A stretch of DNA of 64,000 nucleotides, taken from NCBI RefSeq assembly GCF_043555865.1, contig NZ_JBIGHY010000001.1, positions 310,001-374,000 on the forward strand, written 5' to 3'. The stretch is from Pelomonas dachongensis (lineage in GTDB: Bacteria; Pseudomonadota; Gammaproteobacteria; Burkholderiales; Burkholderiaceae_C). The position numbers were made by a program, and so were the translations under genes. Positions 52,666 through 63,254 of the stretch are shown here, piece by piece. The first letter of the stretch is position 1. Each line of letters starts with the position of its first letter. Below the pieces are notes generated by a model. The model did not search any database. It worked only from the letters and a program-made list of their open reading frames with translations, and was not told the DNA's origin.

Positions 52666-53015
52666 AGCCGCTGTTCGCGCTGCTGCTCGCCGCAGGCGTG
52701 GCGACGACGGCCCAGGCTGGCTGCCGTCGCGGAGGCGTGGAGTGGATCGTGGGTGGCACAGCGCCCGTCGATTGCGACCAGCCGACGGCAGAGCGCGGCG
52801 CGGAGGTCCGGCCCCGCGCCGCCACGGCCAGCACCATCAGCACTGCCAGCCAGCGCCAGCGCGACCAGGAGCGCCGCCTCATCCTTGTGCAGGAGCTGGC
52901 GCAGGAGGAGCAGCGGCTGCCGCGCTCTGCCGATGCCGACAGCGCGCTGCGCACGCGCGACAACATCGCCGCGCTGAAGCGCGAGCTCGCCCGCTTGAAC
53001 GTCGCGCAGCGCTGA
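52662..53015 (+). CDS. Small periplasmic protein of the divergent Tad arm
   Basis: A 117-residue protein with signal peptide MKPLFALLLAAGVATTAQAG, two Cys residues near the mature N-terminus (GCRRGG, VDCDQ), and a Gln/Arg/Glu-rich C-terminal half that reads as coiled coil (QRQRDQERRLILVQELAQEE, NIAALKRELARL). Its ATG overlaps the lipoprotein stop by 4 bases, so it is the fourth gene of the arm. No family recognised. Confidence 0.75.
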   Translation: MKPLFALLLAAGVATTAQAGCRRGGVEWIVGGTAPVDCDQPTAERGAEVRPRAATASTISTASQRQRDQERRLILVQELAQEEQRLPRSADADSALRTRDNIAALKRELARLNVAQR

Positions 53016-53061
53016 GGCTGCGGGCACTATCTGCGGGCCGTCGAGTTCCGCAGCGGCCCTC

Positions 53062-54313
53062 ATGTCCCCCGCCACCGTCCACTCCCGTACCCTCGACGGC
53101 CTGGCTGCCGCGCCTGTCACCGTGGAAGTGCGTCTGGCCAACGGCCTGCCGTCGTTCACCGGGGTTGGGCTCGCGGACACCGAGGCCAAGGAGGCCCGCG
53201 AGCGCGTGCTCGGAGCGCTTGCCAACAGCGGGCTGGGGTTTCCAGCCAACAAGAGGATTGCCGTGAACCTCGCGACGGCTGACCGCCCAAGGCGGCGGGC
53301 GTTTCGACCTGGCGATGGCGCTGGGCCTGCTGGCTGCCAACGGCCCGGTCGATGCCGCCAAGCTCTCCCACTTCGAATGCGCCGGCGAGCTGTCGCTGGC
53401 AGGCGAACTGCGCGCGGCGCGCTCGCGATAGCGCTGGCACTGCGCCACTGCTGATGACCGGGCCGCCCGGCACGGGCAAGTCCATATTGTCGCTGCCCCT
53501 GGCGGGCCTGCTGCCGCCACTGGATGACGAAGCCGCTCTGCAATCCGCCGCCGTGCTGAGCCTGGGCGGGCAGTTCGACGTGTCGCGCTGGGGGCAGCGG
53601 CCCGTGCGCGCGCCGCACCACTCGCGTCTAGCGTGGCGCTGGTGGGCGGCGCCTCGCCGCCGCGACCGGGCGAGATATCGCTGGCCCAGCAAGGTGTTCT
53701 CTCGTCGATGAACTGCCCGAGTTCCCGCGCGCTGCGCTGTAGGCCTAGCGCGAGCTGCTGGAGACCGGGCGCATCCTCATCTCGCGGGCTGCCCGGCAGG
53801 CGGAGTTCCCGGCGCTTCCAGCTGGCCGCCGCGATGAACGCCTGCCCGTGCGGCTATCTCGGCAACCCGCTGACAGCCTGCCGCTGCACGCCGGACCAGG
53901 TGGCCCTCTATCAGGGCCGGCTCGGCGGCACCTTTCTGGACCGGCTGGACCTGCTCGTCGAAGTGCCCGTGATCCCGCGGGGCGAGCTGCAGGACACGGC
54001 GCCGGGCGAAACCAGCGCTGTTGTGGCGGCACGCGTGGCGGCGGCGCGAGGCCGCGCGCTGCGCCGGCAACGCGTGATCAACCCGCAGCTGCAGGCGCAG
54101 GACCTGGCCGTGCATGCGGCGCTGGAGCCGGCGGCTAAAAGCTTGCTTGAGCGCTCGGCGGAGAAGTTGGGCTGGTCGGCGCGCAGCTTCCATCGCGTGC
54201 TGCGCGTGGCCCGCAATGTGGCTGATCTGGGCGGTGCCGATGTGATCGCGCCCGCCCATGGGGCGGAGGCGATCTAACTGCGCCGGGCGCTGCCCGGCGC
54301 GTCGCCCGCTTAG
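53062..54313 (+). pseudogene. comM: comM pseudogene (YifB/Mg-chelatase-like AAA ATPase)
   Basis: Remains of ComM, a hexameric AAA+ helicase for branch migration in natural transformation. The start is intact (VHSRTLDGLAAAPVTVEVRL, FTGVGLADTEAKEARERV, FPANKRIAVNLA), and later pieces GPPGTGKS, RPVRAPHHS, ALVGGASPPRPGEISLAQQG, AMNACPCGYLGNP and FHRVLRVARNVADLGG are recognisable in three different frames. Lesions: frameshifts near 53284, 53412-53420, 53625, 53700 and 53815; in-frame TAG codons at 53740 and 53746; a TAA at 54275 where a Gln is expected; and loss of roughly 90 codons around 53450 before the Walker A motif. It cannot make a working protein. The ancestral stop was probably at 54311-54313. 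Confidence 0.93.
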
Positions 54314-54927
54314 GCGCGGGTGAAGCCGTTGTCGGTCAGGCGGATCTCGTCGCCCGAGCGCAGGCCCGGATCGCTGCTGCGCTCGAACTGGCGCAGGCGG
54401 CCGTCGCGTTCACGCGCTTCGATGATCCACACCGTGCGGCTCTTCTGACGCTTCTCGATTTCGCGGCCCGCATAACCGCCCGCCACGGCACCGCCGACGG
54501 TGGCTAGCTTCTTGCCATTGCCGCCGCCGATCTGGTTGCCCAACAGGCCACCGATCACCGCGCCGCCGACCGTACCCAGCGCCGACGCTTCGCCCTCGCG
54601 GGTCTCGGTGCGGACGTTCGTCACCATTGCGCAGCTGCTGCACAGCTGGGCGAGCCGCTGTTCCTGGCGCTCGGCCGACGTCGGCTGGCGCACCGGCTGG
54701 ACAGGCGCCTGCGCGACCAGCACCGGCTCGCGGCGCGCCACCGGCGCTGGTGCGATGGGTGCATCACGGTCGGCCTTGGCGGCGGGTTCCGAGATGGCGG
54801 CCGTCACTGGCGGGTTGTCGGCCGGCGTGGCAGTGGAGCGGCCGACCGCGTAAGCGCCGCCAAGCAGCGCGAGCACGACGGCAACGCCGGCAACGACCTG
54901 GGTGGAATTGACGCTGGGCGTGGACAT
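54310..54927 (-). CDS. Glycine-zipper membrane protein
   Basis: A 205-residue protein with one N-terminal transmembrane helix (VVAGVAVVLALLGGAYAVG), a Pro/Ala-rich linker, and a glycine-zipper 2TM region (ALGTVGGAVIGGLLGNQIGG, then LATVGGAVAGGYAGREIE) like the 17-kDa antigen/SlyB group, followed by a short C-terminal beta domain (RTVWIIEARERDGRLRQFE, IRLTDNGFTRA). GGAG precedes the ATG at 54927 at correct spacing, so this start is preferred to upstream Met codons. Probably an envelope-integrity protein. Convergent with the comM remnant. Confidence 0.82.
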   Translation of the reverse strand: MSTPSVNSTQVVAGVAVVLALLGGAYAVGRSTATPADNPPVTAAISEPAAKADRDAPIAPAPVARREPVLVAQAPVQPVRQPTSAERQEQRLAQLCSSCAMVTNVRTETREGEASALGTVGGAVIGGLLGNQIGGGNGKKLATVGGAVAGGYAGREIEKRQKSRTVWIIEARERDGRLRQFERSSDPGLRSGDEIRLTDNGFTRA

Positions 54928-55022
54928 GAAGGGCTCCGTCATTGTTGTTGGACACCTCATGTTCACGTCCGAGACGACCCGCGGGCTGTAGGACAAGCGC
55001 CCGACGCGGCGCCAGCGTCATA

Positions 55023-57731
<2,709 letters not shown>

Positions 57732-57757
57732 CGATGGCGGCTCGGGCTGAGGATCGA

Positions 57758-57820
57758 TGAGCGCCGTTCGTCGAAATCCGAGCCTGGCAGGCCGAAAACC
57801 CGTCGCAGCGCTCCTCGGAT
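57758..57820 (-). promoter_or_regulatory. S-adenosylhomocysteine (SAH) riboswitch upstream of metH
   Basis: On the minus strand ATCCGAGGAGCGCTGC begins the element; P1 pairs ATCCGAG with CTCGGAT (57774-57780), the conserved CCAGGCTCGG follows the variable P2 loop, and the 3' CGGCGCTCA pairs with GAGCG of the 5' part as the H-type pseudoknot. This matches the known SAH aptamer of betaproteobacteria closely. It ends 26 bases before the metH ATG. SAH binding is known to turn the genes on, matching the need to remove homocysteine. Confidence 0.92.
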
Positions 57821-57907
57821 GAGCCGGGAATTCTACGCAGTCGCCCCTTCGCCGTGCCTCAAGGGCGGCTCGTCCGCACCGAAGGCAGCGACAGAATCGG
57901 CGGATCC

Positions 57908-59116
57908 ATGGCCACTGAACTCATCCCTCTTCCGGCCCGCTCGCTGCGGGTGGGCATGACGCTGCCCTACGACGTGTACGACGCCGGCGGCAAGCTGCTG
58001 GCCGCGCGGGGCCAGGTGTTGCAGGACACGCCGCAGGGGCGCGGCCTCATCGAAGGCGGCGCCTGGGTGCGGGCCGACTCGACGCTGGAGTTCCAGCGCG
58101 CCCGCGCGCATCGCCTGGACACGCTAGTGCTGCGCGACGTGCCGCTGGCCGACATTGCCAAGGCCGATTCGAGCTTCCACCTCGACGCGCTGACGCTGGC
58201 GCCGGTCAAGGTGGAGCAGGGCCCGCGCGAGGTGTGGTCGGACCTGCTGCTGCGCCTGCACGGGTTGTTGCGCGAAGCCGAGCCGCTGGATTTCCCGGGC
58301 CGGCTCGCCGCGCTGCGCGATGCCGCGCTGAAGCGGCTGCAAGCCCAGCCCGACGCGACGCTGCTGCTGCTGGTGTTCGAGAGCAGCCAGGAGTGGAGCG
58401 ACTACAGCGCGCGCCACGCGCTGCTGACGCTGCTGCTGTGCGACATGGTGGCCCGGCAGCTGCAGCTGCCGCCGCCGCTGCGCGAGGCGCTGCAGGGCGC
58501 CGCGCTGACGATGAACTTCGGCAGCGGCGAATTGCACGACCGCATGGCCAGCCAGGCCGGTGCGGCCACGCCTGCGCAGCGCCAGTTGATCGCCGCGCAC
58601 GGGGAACGCGCCGCGCAGCGGCTGGCCCAGGTGGGCATCACCGACGCGGTCTGGCTGACTGCCGTGCGCCTGCACCACGACGCCGGCCCCGGCCCGCTGG
58701 CCGCGCGCAGCGACGGCGAGCGGTTGGCGCGGCTGCTGCGCCGCATCGACATCTTCGGCGCCCGCCTGTCGCCGCGCCGCAGCCGCCCGGCCATGAGCGG
58801 CGCTGCCGCCGCGCGCGCCGTGTTTCTCGACGAGCGCGGCCAGCCCGACGAGGCCGGCGCCGCGCTCATCAAGGCCGTGGGCCTGTACCCGCCCGGCAGC
58901 CTGGTGCGACTGGCCAACGGTGAGGTGGGCATGGTGGTCAAGCGCGGCTTCAGCGCCAACGAGCCGCTGGTGGCCGCGCTGATCGGCAAGAGCGGCAGCC
59001 CGCTGTCGGCCCCGGTGCCGCGCGACACGCGGCTGGCCAGTCAGGCCATAGCCGCCAGCCTGGCGCCGGCGGAGCTGAAACTGCATGTGAACCTGGATCT
59101 GCTGCTCAAGCTCTAG
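57908..59116 (+). CDS. Degenerate HD-GYP-like protein
   Basis: A 402-residue cytoplasmic protein. The N-terminal domain (RSLRVGMTLPYDVYDAGGKLL, then VLQDTPQGRGLIEGG) is the DUF3391-like lead of many HD-GYP phosphodiesterases. The second part follows their helical layout (YSARHALLTLLLCDMVARQL, AVRLHHDAG, RIDIFGARLSPRRSRPAM) but the HD pair and the GYP motif are not present in canonical form: HALL replaces HSL/HD and HHDA replaces HHE. The C-terminus (YPPGSLVRLANGEVGMVVKR) is the usual family tail. It is probably a non-catalytic cyclic di-GMP-related or signalling protein. Start ATG at 57908; divergent from metH. Confidence 0.8.
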   Translation: MATELIPLPARSLRVGMTLPYDVYDAGGKLLAARGQVLQDTPQGRGLIEGGAWVRADSTLEFQRARAHRLDTLVLRDVPLADIAKADSSFHLDALTLAPVKVEQGPREVWSDLLLRLHGLLREAEPLDFPGRLAALRDAALKRLQAQPDATLLLLVFESSQEWSDYSARHALLTLLLCDMVARQLQLPPPLREALQGAALTMNFGSGELHDRMASQAGAATPAQRQLIAAHGERAAQRLAQVGITDAVWLTAVRLHHDAGPGPLAARSDGERLARLLRRIDIFGARLSPRRSRPAMSGAAAARAVFLDERGQPDEAGAALIKAVGLYPPGSLVRLANGEVGMVVKRGFSANEPLVAALIGKSGSPLSAPVPRDTRLASQAIAASLAPAELKLHVNLDLLLKL

Positions 59117-59138
59117 CCTTTGCGCTCGCGACGCGGCA

Positions 59139-59193
59139 CTGTGTATATGCCGCTTGCCCAACTGTGCATATCGACGTATTCTGTGTATACACG
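59139..59193. promoter_or_regulatory. Operator repeats and probable promoter of the GntR-ABC operon
   Basis: Three TGTG(T/C)ATA(T/C) elements at 59140, 59163 and 59182, the last containing the perfect palindrome GTGTATACAC (59183-59192). A possible promoter is TTGCCC (59154-59159), a 17-base spacer and TATTCT (59177-59182), overlapping the operators; transcription would begin only about 7 bases before the ATG at 59196, which has no ribosome-binding site. Likely autoregulation by the YtrA-type repressor. Confidence 0.65.
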
Positions 59194-59195
59194 TT

Positions 59196-59585
59196 ATGCA
59201 CAGCAGTCTCGTCATCTCCCAGGCCGACGCCCGGCCCATGTACCTGCAGATCACCGAGCAGATCCGCATGCGCGTGGCGGCGGGCGACTGGCCGCCGGGC
59301 AAGGAACTGCCGTCCATCCGCGCGCTGGCGGCCGACCTGAAGGTCAGCGTGATCACGGTCAAGCGGGCCTACCTGGATCTGGAGACCGAGGGCGTCATCG
59401 TGACCCGCCACGGCAAGGGCTCGTTCGTGGCCGAGGCGCAGGAGCGGGTGCAGGCCTCGCAGCGCGCTGAGCTGGATGAGCACCTGGCCGCCGCCGTCCG
59501 CATCGCGACAACGCTGGGCCTGCGTGACGAGGAACTGATAGCCCGGCTGCGCAGCGTGCTGCACCCACAGGAGCCCCCCGCATGA
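59196..59585 (+). CDS. GntR-family regulator, YtrA subfamily
   Basis: A 129-residue regulator: winged-helix domain (PMYLQITEQIRMRVAAGDWP, ELPSIRALAADLKVSVITVK, EGVIVTRHGKGSFVA) and a short C-terminal helical dimerisation region of about 45 residues, which is the YtrA subfamily linked to ABC-transporter operons. The ATG at 59196 is used; a TTG at 59154 would extend into the operator repeats. Its stop overlaps the first ABC ATPase gene (ATGA), so it is the first gene of the operon and most likely represses it. Confidence 0.92.
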   Translation: MHSSLVISQADARPMYLQITEQIRMRVAAGDWPPGKELPSIRALAADLKVSVITVKRAYLDLETEGVIVTRHGKGSFVAEAQERVQASQRAELDEHLAAAVRIATTLGLRDEELIARLRSVLHPQEPPA

Positions 59586-60481
59586 GCGCGAACAAGGCAT
59601 TCGAGATGAGGGGCGTCAGCAAGGCGTTCCGCTTCTTCTCGCTGAACGATGTGTCGCTGGACCTGGAGCCCGGCCAGATCATGGGCCTGGTGGGCCCCAA
59701 CGGCGCCGGCAAGAGCACCACCATCCGGCTGCTGATGGGGCTGCTTTCGGCAGACGCCGGCGAGATCCGGCTGCTGGGCCGCGACATGCCGCGCGAGCAG
59801 GCCGCTGCGAAGGCAGACGTGGGATTCGTCAGCGACGACATGCGGCTGTTTGCGCACGCCACGCTGGCCTGGCACATGGATTTCGTCGCAGGCATCTACC
59901 CCGGCTGGGACGCCGCCTACGCCGCCGCGCTGTTGAAGCGTTTCGGCCTTCGCGCCGAGCAGCCGGCCAAGAGCCTGTCCACCGGCGAGCAGGCCAAGGC
60001 GCTGCTGCTGCTGGCGCTGGCACGCCGCCCGCGCCTGCTGGTGCTGGACGAGCCCACGTCGGGCCTGGACCCGGTCGCCCGCCACGAGCTGCTGAGCGAG
60101 TTCATGGACGTGCTGCGCGACGACCGCCGCAGCATCCTGTTCTCGTCGCACAACACGCTGGACGTGGAGCGCATCTCCGATCGCATCACGTTCATCGACC
60201 GCGGACGCGTTGTCGCGGCCAGCGACAAGGAGGACTTCCTCGACCGCTGGCGCCGTGTGCAGCTGCGGCTGCCTGCCGATAAGCCGGCGTGGAGCGCCCA
60301 CGAGATCGTCGCCTGCCAGCGCGACGGCAGCCTCGCCACGCTGACGGTGGACGGCTTCAGCGACGACTGGTTGGCCGGTCTGGGCGCGCCGGTGGAGACC
60401 GTGCACCGCATGAGCCTGGAAGAGATCTTCGTCGCCACCGTCATGCACAGCCGTGACGTTCAACAGGCCCGCACCACATGA
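59582..60481 (+). CDS. ABC transporter ATP-binding protein (YtrB-like)
   Basis: A 299-residue ABC ATPase: Walker A GPNGAGKST (38-46), Q-loop region VGFVSDDMRL (Asp-rich, not Gln), variant signature LSTGEQ (about 131-136, normally LSGGQ), Walker B LLVLDEPTSGLD and switch His in SSHNTLDVE. It resembles the first ATPase of YtrBCDEF-type and other exporters. Coupled to the regulator upstream and the small permease downstream by 4-base overlaps. Confidence 0.93.
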   Translation: MSANKAFEMRGVSKAFRFFSLNDVSLDLEPGQIMGLVGPNGAGKSTTIRLLMGLLSADAGEIRLLGRDMPREQAAAKADVGFVSDDMRLFAHATLAWHMDFVAGIYPGWDAAYAAALLKRFGLRAEQPAKSLSTGEQAKALLLLALARRPRLLVLDEPTSGLDPVARHELLSEFMDVLRDDRRSILFSSHNTLDVERISDRITFIDRGRVVAASDKEDFLDRWRRVQLRLPADKPAWSAHEIVACQRDGSLATLTVDGFSDDWLAGLGAPVETVHRMSLEEIFVATVMHSRDVQQARTT

Positions 60482-61146
60482 ACACCCTTGCCGCCAAGCT
60501 CATCGCCAAGGAGCTGCACCAATTCCGCTGGGTGATGGCTGGCGCCGCCGCGGCGGGCCTGGCGGCGCTGCCGGCCGCCGCCACCGGCGAGGCCGGCTTC
60601 AACCTCGCCTTCATCGTGTGGGTGACGGCCGTCATCGCGCTGGGCGTCATGCTGGCGCTGTACGGCGTGGCCACGGAACGCAAGGAGCGCGCGCGCTTGT
60701 TCGTGCTGAGCCTGCCGCTGTCGCCGGCCGCCTACGTGCGCATCAAGCTGCTGGCGCTGCTGCTGTGCTTCATGCTGCCCTGGGCGGCGCTGAGCGCTGG
60801 GGCGGCGGTGCTCATCCTGGCCGTGCCCGGCATTCCGGACGGCGTGCTGCCCTACGGTCTGCTGCTGTGCGTCTACCTGCTGTTCAACTTCGCGGTGGTG
60901 CTGACGGCATCGCTGCAGATCGCGTCCGAGGCTGCGATGGGCGGCGTGATCATCCTGACCAACATGTCCGTGTCGCTCTTCATGAGCGCGCTGGGCCGCG
61001 TGCCCGGCCTGGGCGAGCACATGTGGACCCCCGAGCCCGTCTGGAACACCCCGTTCTGGATGCTGCTGGCCGCTGAACTGGCAGCCACGCTGCTGGTGCT
61101 GTGCGTCCCGCTCCTCTTCGCGGCGAGACGCCGCGACGCCCTCTAG
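60478..61146 (+). CDS. ABC transporter permease, small
   Basis: A 222-residue membrane protein with six transmembrane segments (WVMAGAAAAGLAALPAAA, AFIVWVTAVIALGVMLALYG, LLALLLCFMLPWAALSAGA, LPYGLLLCVYLLFNFAVVL, MGGVIILTNMSVSLFMSAL, MLLAAELAATLLVLCVPLL). The cytoplasmic segment VATERKERARLFVLSLPL is the typical ABC-2 coupling loop. Partner of the ATPase just upstream. Substrate unknown. Confidence 0.88.
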   Translation: MNTLAAKLIAKELHQFRWVMAGAAAAGLAALPAAATGEAGFNLAFIVWVTAVIALGVMLALYGVATERKERARLFVLSLPLSPAAYVRIKLLALLLCFMLPWAALSAGAAVLILAVPGIPDGVLPYGLLLCVYLLFNFAVVLTASLQIASEAAMGGVIILTNMSVSLFMSALGRVPGLGEHMWTPEPVWNTPFWMLLAAELAATLLVLCVPLLFAARRRDAL

Positions 61147-61157
61147 AAGGAATCTTC

Positions 61158-63254
61158 ATGTCAACTCAACCCAACGGCGAGAGGCTGCACGCCCTCGACG
61201 CAGTGCGGAGCTTTGCCCTTTTGCTGGGCGTCGCCTTCCACGCGATGCTGTCCTTCATTCCCGGCATGCCGCCCGGCTTATGGGCGATGGTGGACAACTC
61301 GCCCAGCCCGTTCCTCGCGGATGCGAGCTTCGTCGCGCACAGCTTCCGCATGACGCTGTTCTTCTTCATCGCCGGCTTCTTCGCGCGGCTGCTGCACCAG
61401 CGGCTGGGCACGAAAGGCTTCTGGGCCAACCGCGCCCAGCGTATCGCCGTGCCGCTGGTGGTGGGCTGGCTGCTGCTGTTCCCGGCCATCGGCTTCGTCT
61501 GGCACCTGGGCCTGCAGCAGGTGTTCAACGGCGCGCCGCCGGCAATGCCGGAGATGCTGAAGGCCCCCGGCGCATTCCCGCTGACGCACCTGTGGTTTCT
61601 GTACCAGCTGCTGTGGCTGTATGCCGGCGCACTCTTGGTGCGCGGCATCCTCATTCGCCTCGGCCCAGGCCAGGCAGTACGCCGCGTCGTGGACCGGGCT
61701 GTCACCGCCGCGCTCCGCTGGCCGGCCGGCGCGCTGATGCTGGGCCTGCCGCTGGCGGGCGTGCTGCTGGCGACGCCCGGCTGGTTCCCGTGGGGCGGCA
61801 TTCCCACGCCGGACCAGTCGCTGATCCCGCAGCTGCCCGCCACCGTGGGCTACGGCGCGGCCTTCGCGTTCGGCTGGCTGGTGCAGCGCGCACCCGGCGC
61901 GCTGGCAGCGCTGCGCGCGCGGTGGTGGCTGCACGGCGCCCTGGCCATCGCGTCGTCGGCGCTGTGCCTGTACGTGATGAAGACGCAGCCGCCTTTCGGC
62001 ATGCCCGAGCCGCCCAAGCTGGTCTTCACGCTGGCTTTCGTCGCATCCGCCTGGGCCTGGAGCTTCGCCATCGCCGGCGCCGCGCTGCGCTTCCTGTCGG
62101 GCCACCACCCGGCCGTGCGCTACGTGGCGGATGCGTCGTACTGGATCTACCTGGTGCACCTGCCGGTGGTGGCTGCGCTGCAGGTGTGGGTGGGCCACTG
62201 GCCGCTTCACTGGGCGCTGAAGTTTCCGTTCATCGTCGCCACCAGCCTGGCGCTGCTCCTGCTCAGCTACCACTTGCTGGTGCGCTCGACGGTCATCGGC
62301 AAGCTGCTCAACGGCAAGGTCTACCCGCGCGGTGCGGCGCCGGTGGAACAGCCGCCGCCCGCTGGCGGCGACGGCGTCGTCGCGCAGTTGCGTGGCGTGT
62401 CCAAGCGCTATGGCACCGTGGAAGCGCTGAGCCGCGTGGACCTGGACCTGAAGCGTGGCGAGCTGCTGGCGCTGTTAGGCCCCAACGGCGCGGGCAAGTC
62501 CACCGCCATCTCGCTGTGGCTGGGGCTGAACGAGGCGGATGCGGGCGAGGTGCGCCTGCTGGGCGGCGCGCCGCAGGACATCGCAAGGCGGCGCGGCCTG
62601 GGCGTCATGATGCAGAACGTCGAACTGCCGAAGGACCTGAAAGTGCACGAGCTGGTGGCCCTGTCCGCCAGCTACTACCCGCAGCCCATGACGGTGAAGG
62701 AGGCGCTGGAACGCGCCGGCATCGCCCCGCTGGCGAGCCGGCCCTACGGCAAGCTGTCCGGCGGCCAGAAGCGGCAGGTGCAGTTCGCACTGGCCATCTG
62801 CGGTCGACCGCGCGTGCTGTTCCTGGACGAGCCCACCGTGGGCCTGGACCTGCAGGCCCGCGAGGCGCTGTGGCAGCACATCCGCACGCTGCTGAGCGAG
62901 GGTTGCTCCATCCTGCTGACCACGCACTACCTCGAAGAAGCCGAGGCGCTGGCCACCCGCGTGGCCGTGCTGGGCAAGGGGCGCGTCATCGCGTCGGGCA
63001 GCGTGGACGAGATGCGCGCGCTGGTGTCGCGCCGCCACGTGCGCTGCGAGACCACGCTGCCCGCCGGCGAGGTGCGGCGCTGGCCCGGCGTGGTGGACGT
63101 GAGCGGCGACCACGACCAGCTCGCCATCGTCGCCACCGATGCCGAAGGCGTCGTGCGCCGCCTGCTGGCCGCCGACCCCTCGCTCTCGCGTCTGGAGGTC
63201 CGCCAGGCCGGGCTCAACGACGCCTTCAACACCCTGACCCGGGAGGCCGCATGA
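61158..63254 (+). CDS. Fusion: acyltransferase-3 membrane domain + ABC transporter ATPase
   Basis: A 698-residue fusion. Residues 1 to about 385 are an acyltransferase family 3 membrane domain with about ten helices: ERLHALDAVRSFALLLGVAF is the hallmark start (LDxLRxxAxxxVxxxH, with His27 in AFHAML), and RYVADASYWIYLVHLPVV the hallmark end. After a short Pro-rich linker, residues 407-698 are a DrrA-type ABC ATPase: Walker A GPNGAGKST (441-449), Q-loop MMQNVELP, LSGGQ (533-537), Walker B VLFLDEPTVGLD, switch His TTHYLEE. AGAAGGA gives a clear start at 61158. Overlaps the next permease by 4 bases. Acylation and export of the same molecule are implied, not shown. Confidence 0.92.
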   Translation: MSTQPNGERLHALDAVRSFALLLGVAFHAMLSFIPGMPPGLWAMVDNSPSPFLADASFVAHSFRMTLFFFIAGFFARLLHQRLGTKGFWANRAQRIAVPLVVGWLLLFPAIGFVWHLGLQQVFNGAPPAMPEMLKAPGAFPLTHLWFLYQLLWLYAGALLVRGILIRLGPGQAVRRVVDRAVTAALRWPAGALMLGLPLAGVLLATPGWFPWGGIPTPDQSLIPQLPATVGYGAAFAFGWLVQRAPGALAALRARWWLHGALAIASSALCLYVMKTQPPFGMPEPPKLVFTLAFVASAWAWSFAIAGAALRFLSGHHPAVRYVADASYWIYLVHLPVVAALQVWVGHWPLHWALKFPFIVATSLALLLLSYHLLVRSTVIGKLLNGKVYPRGAAPVEQPPPAGGDGVVAQLRGVSKRYGTVEALSRVDLDLKRGELLALLGPNGAGKSTAISLWLGLNEADAGEVRLLGGAPQDIARRRGLGVMMQNVELPKDLKVHELVALSASYYPQPMTVKEALERAGIAPLASRPYGKLSGGQKRQVQFALAICGRPRVLFLDEPTVGLDLQAREALWQHIRTLLSEGCSILLTTHYLEEAEALATRVAVLGKGRVIASGSVDEMRALVSRRHVRCETTLPAGEVRRWPGVVDVSGDHDQLAIVATDAEGVVRRLLAADPSLSRLEVRQAGLNDAFNTLTREAA

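Noticed and set aside
54280..54300. Terminator hairpin GCGCCGGGC-GCT-GCCCGGCGC between comM remnant and the glycine-zipper gene
   Set aside because: The stem is strong but has no T-run on either strand and coincides with what was the coding end of comM, so it may be incidental.
57732..57907. Cobalamin riboswitch upstream of metH
   Set aside because: No B12 box-like sequence is visible; the conserved structure present fits the SAH aptamer instead.
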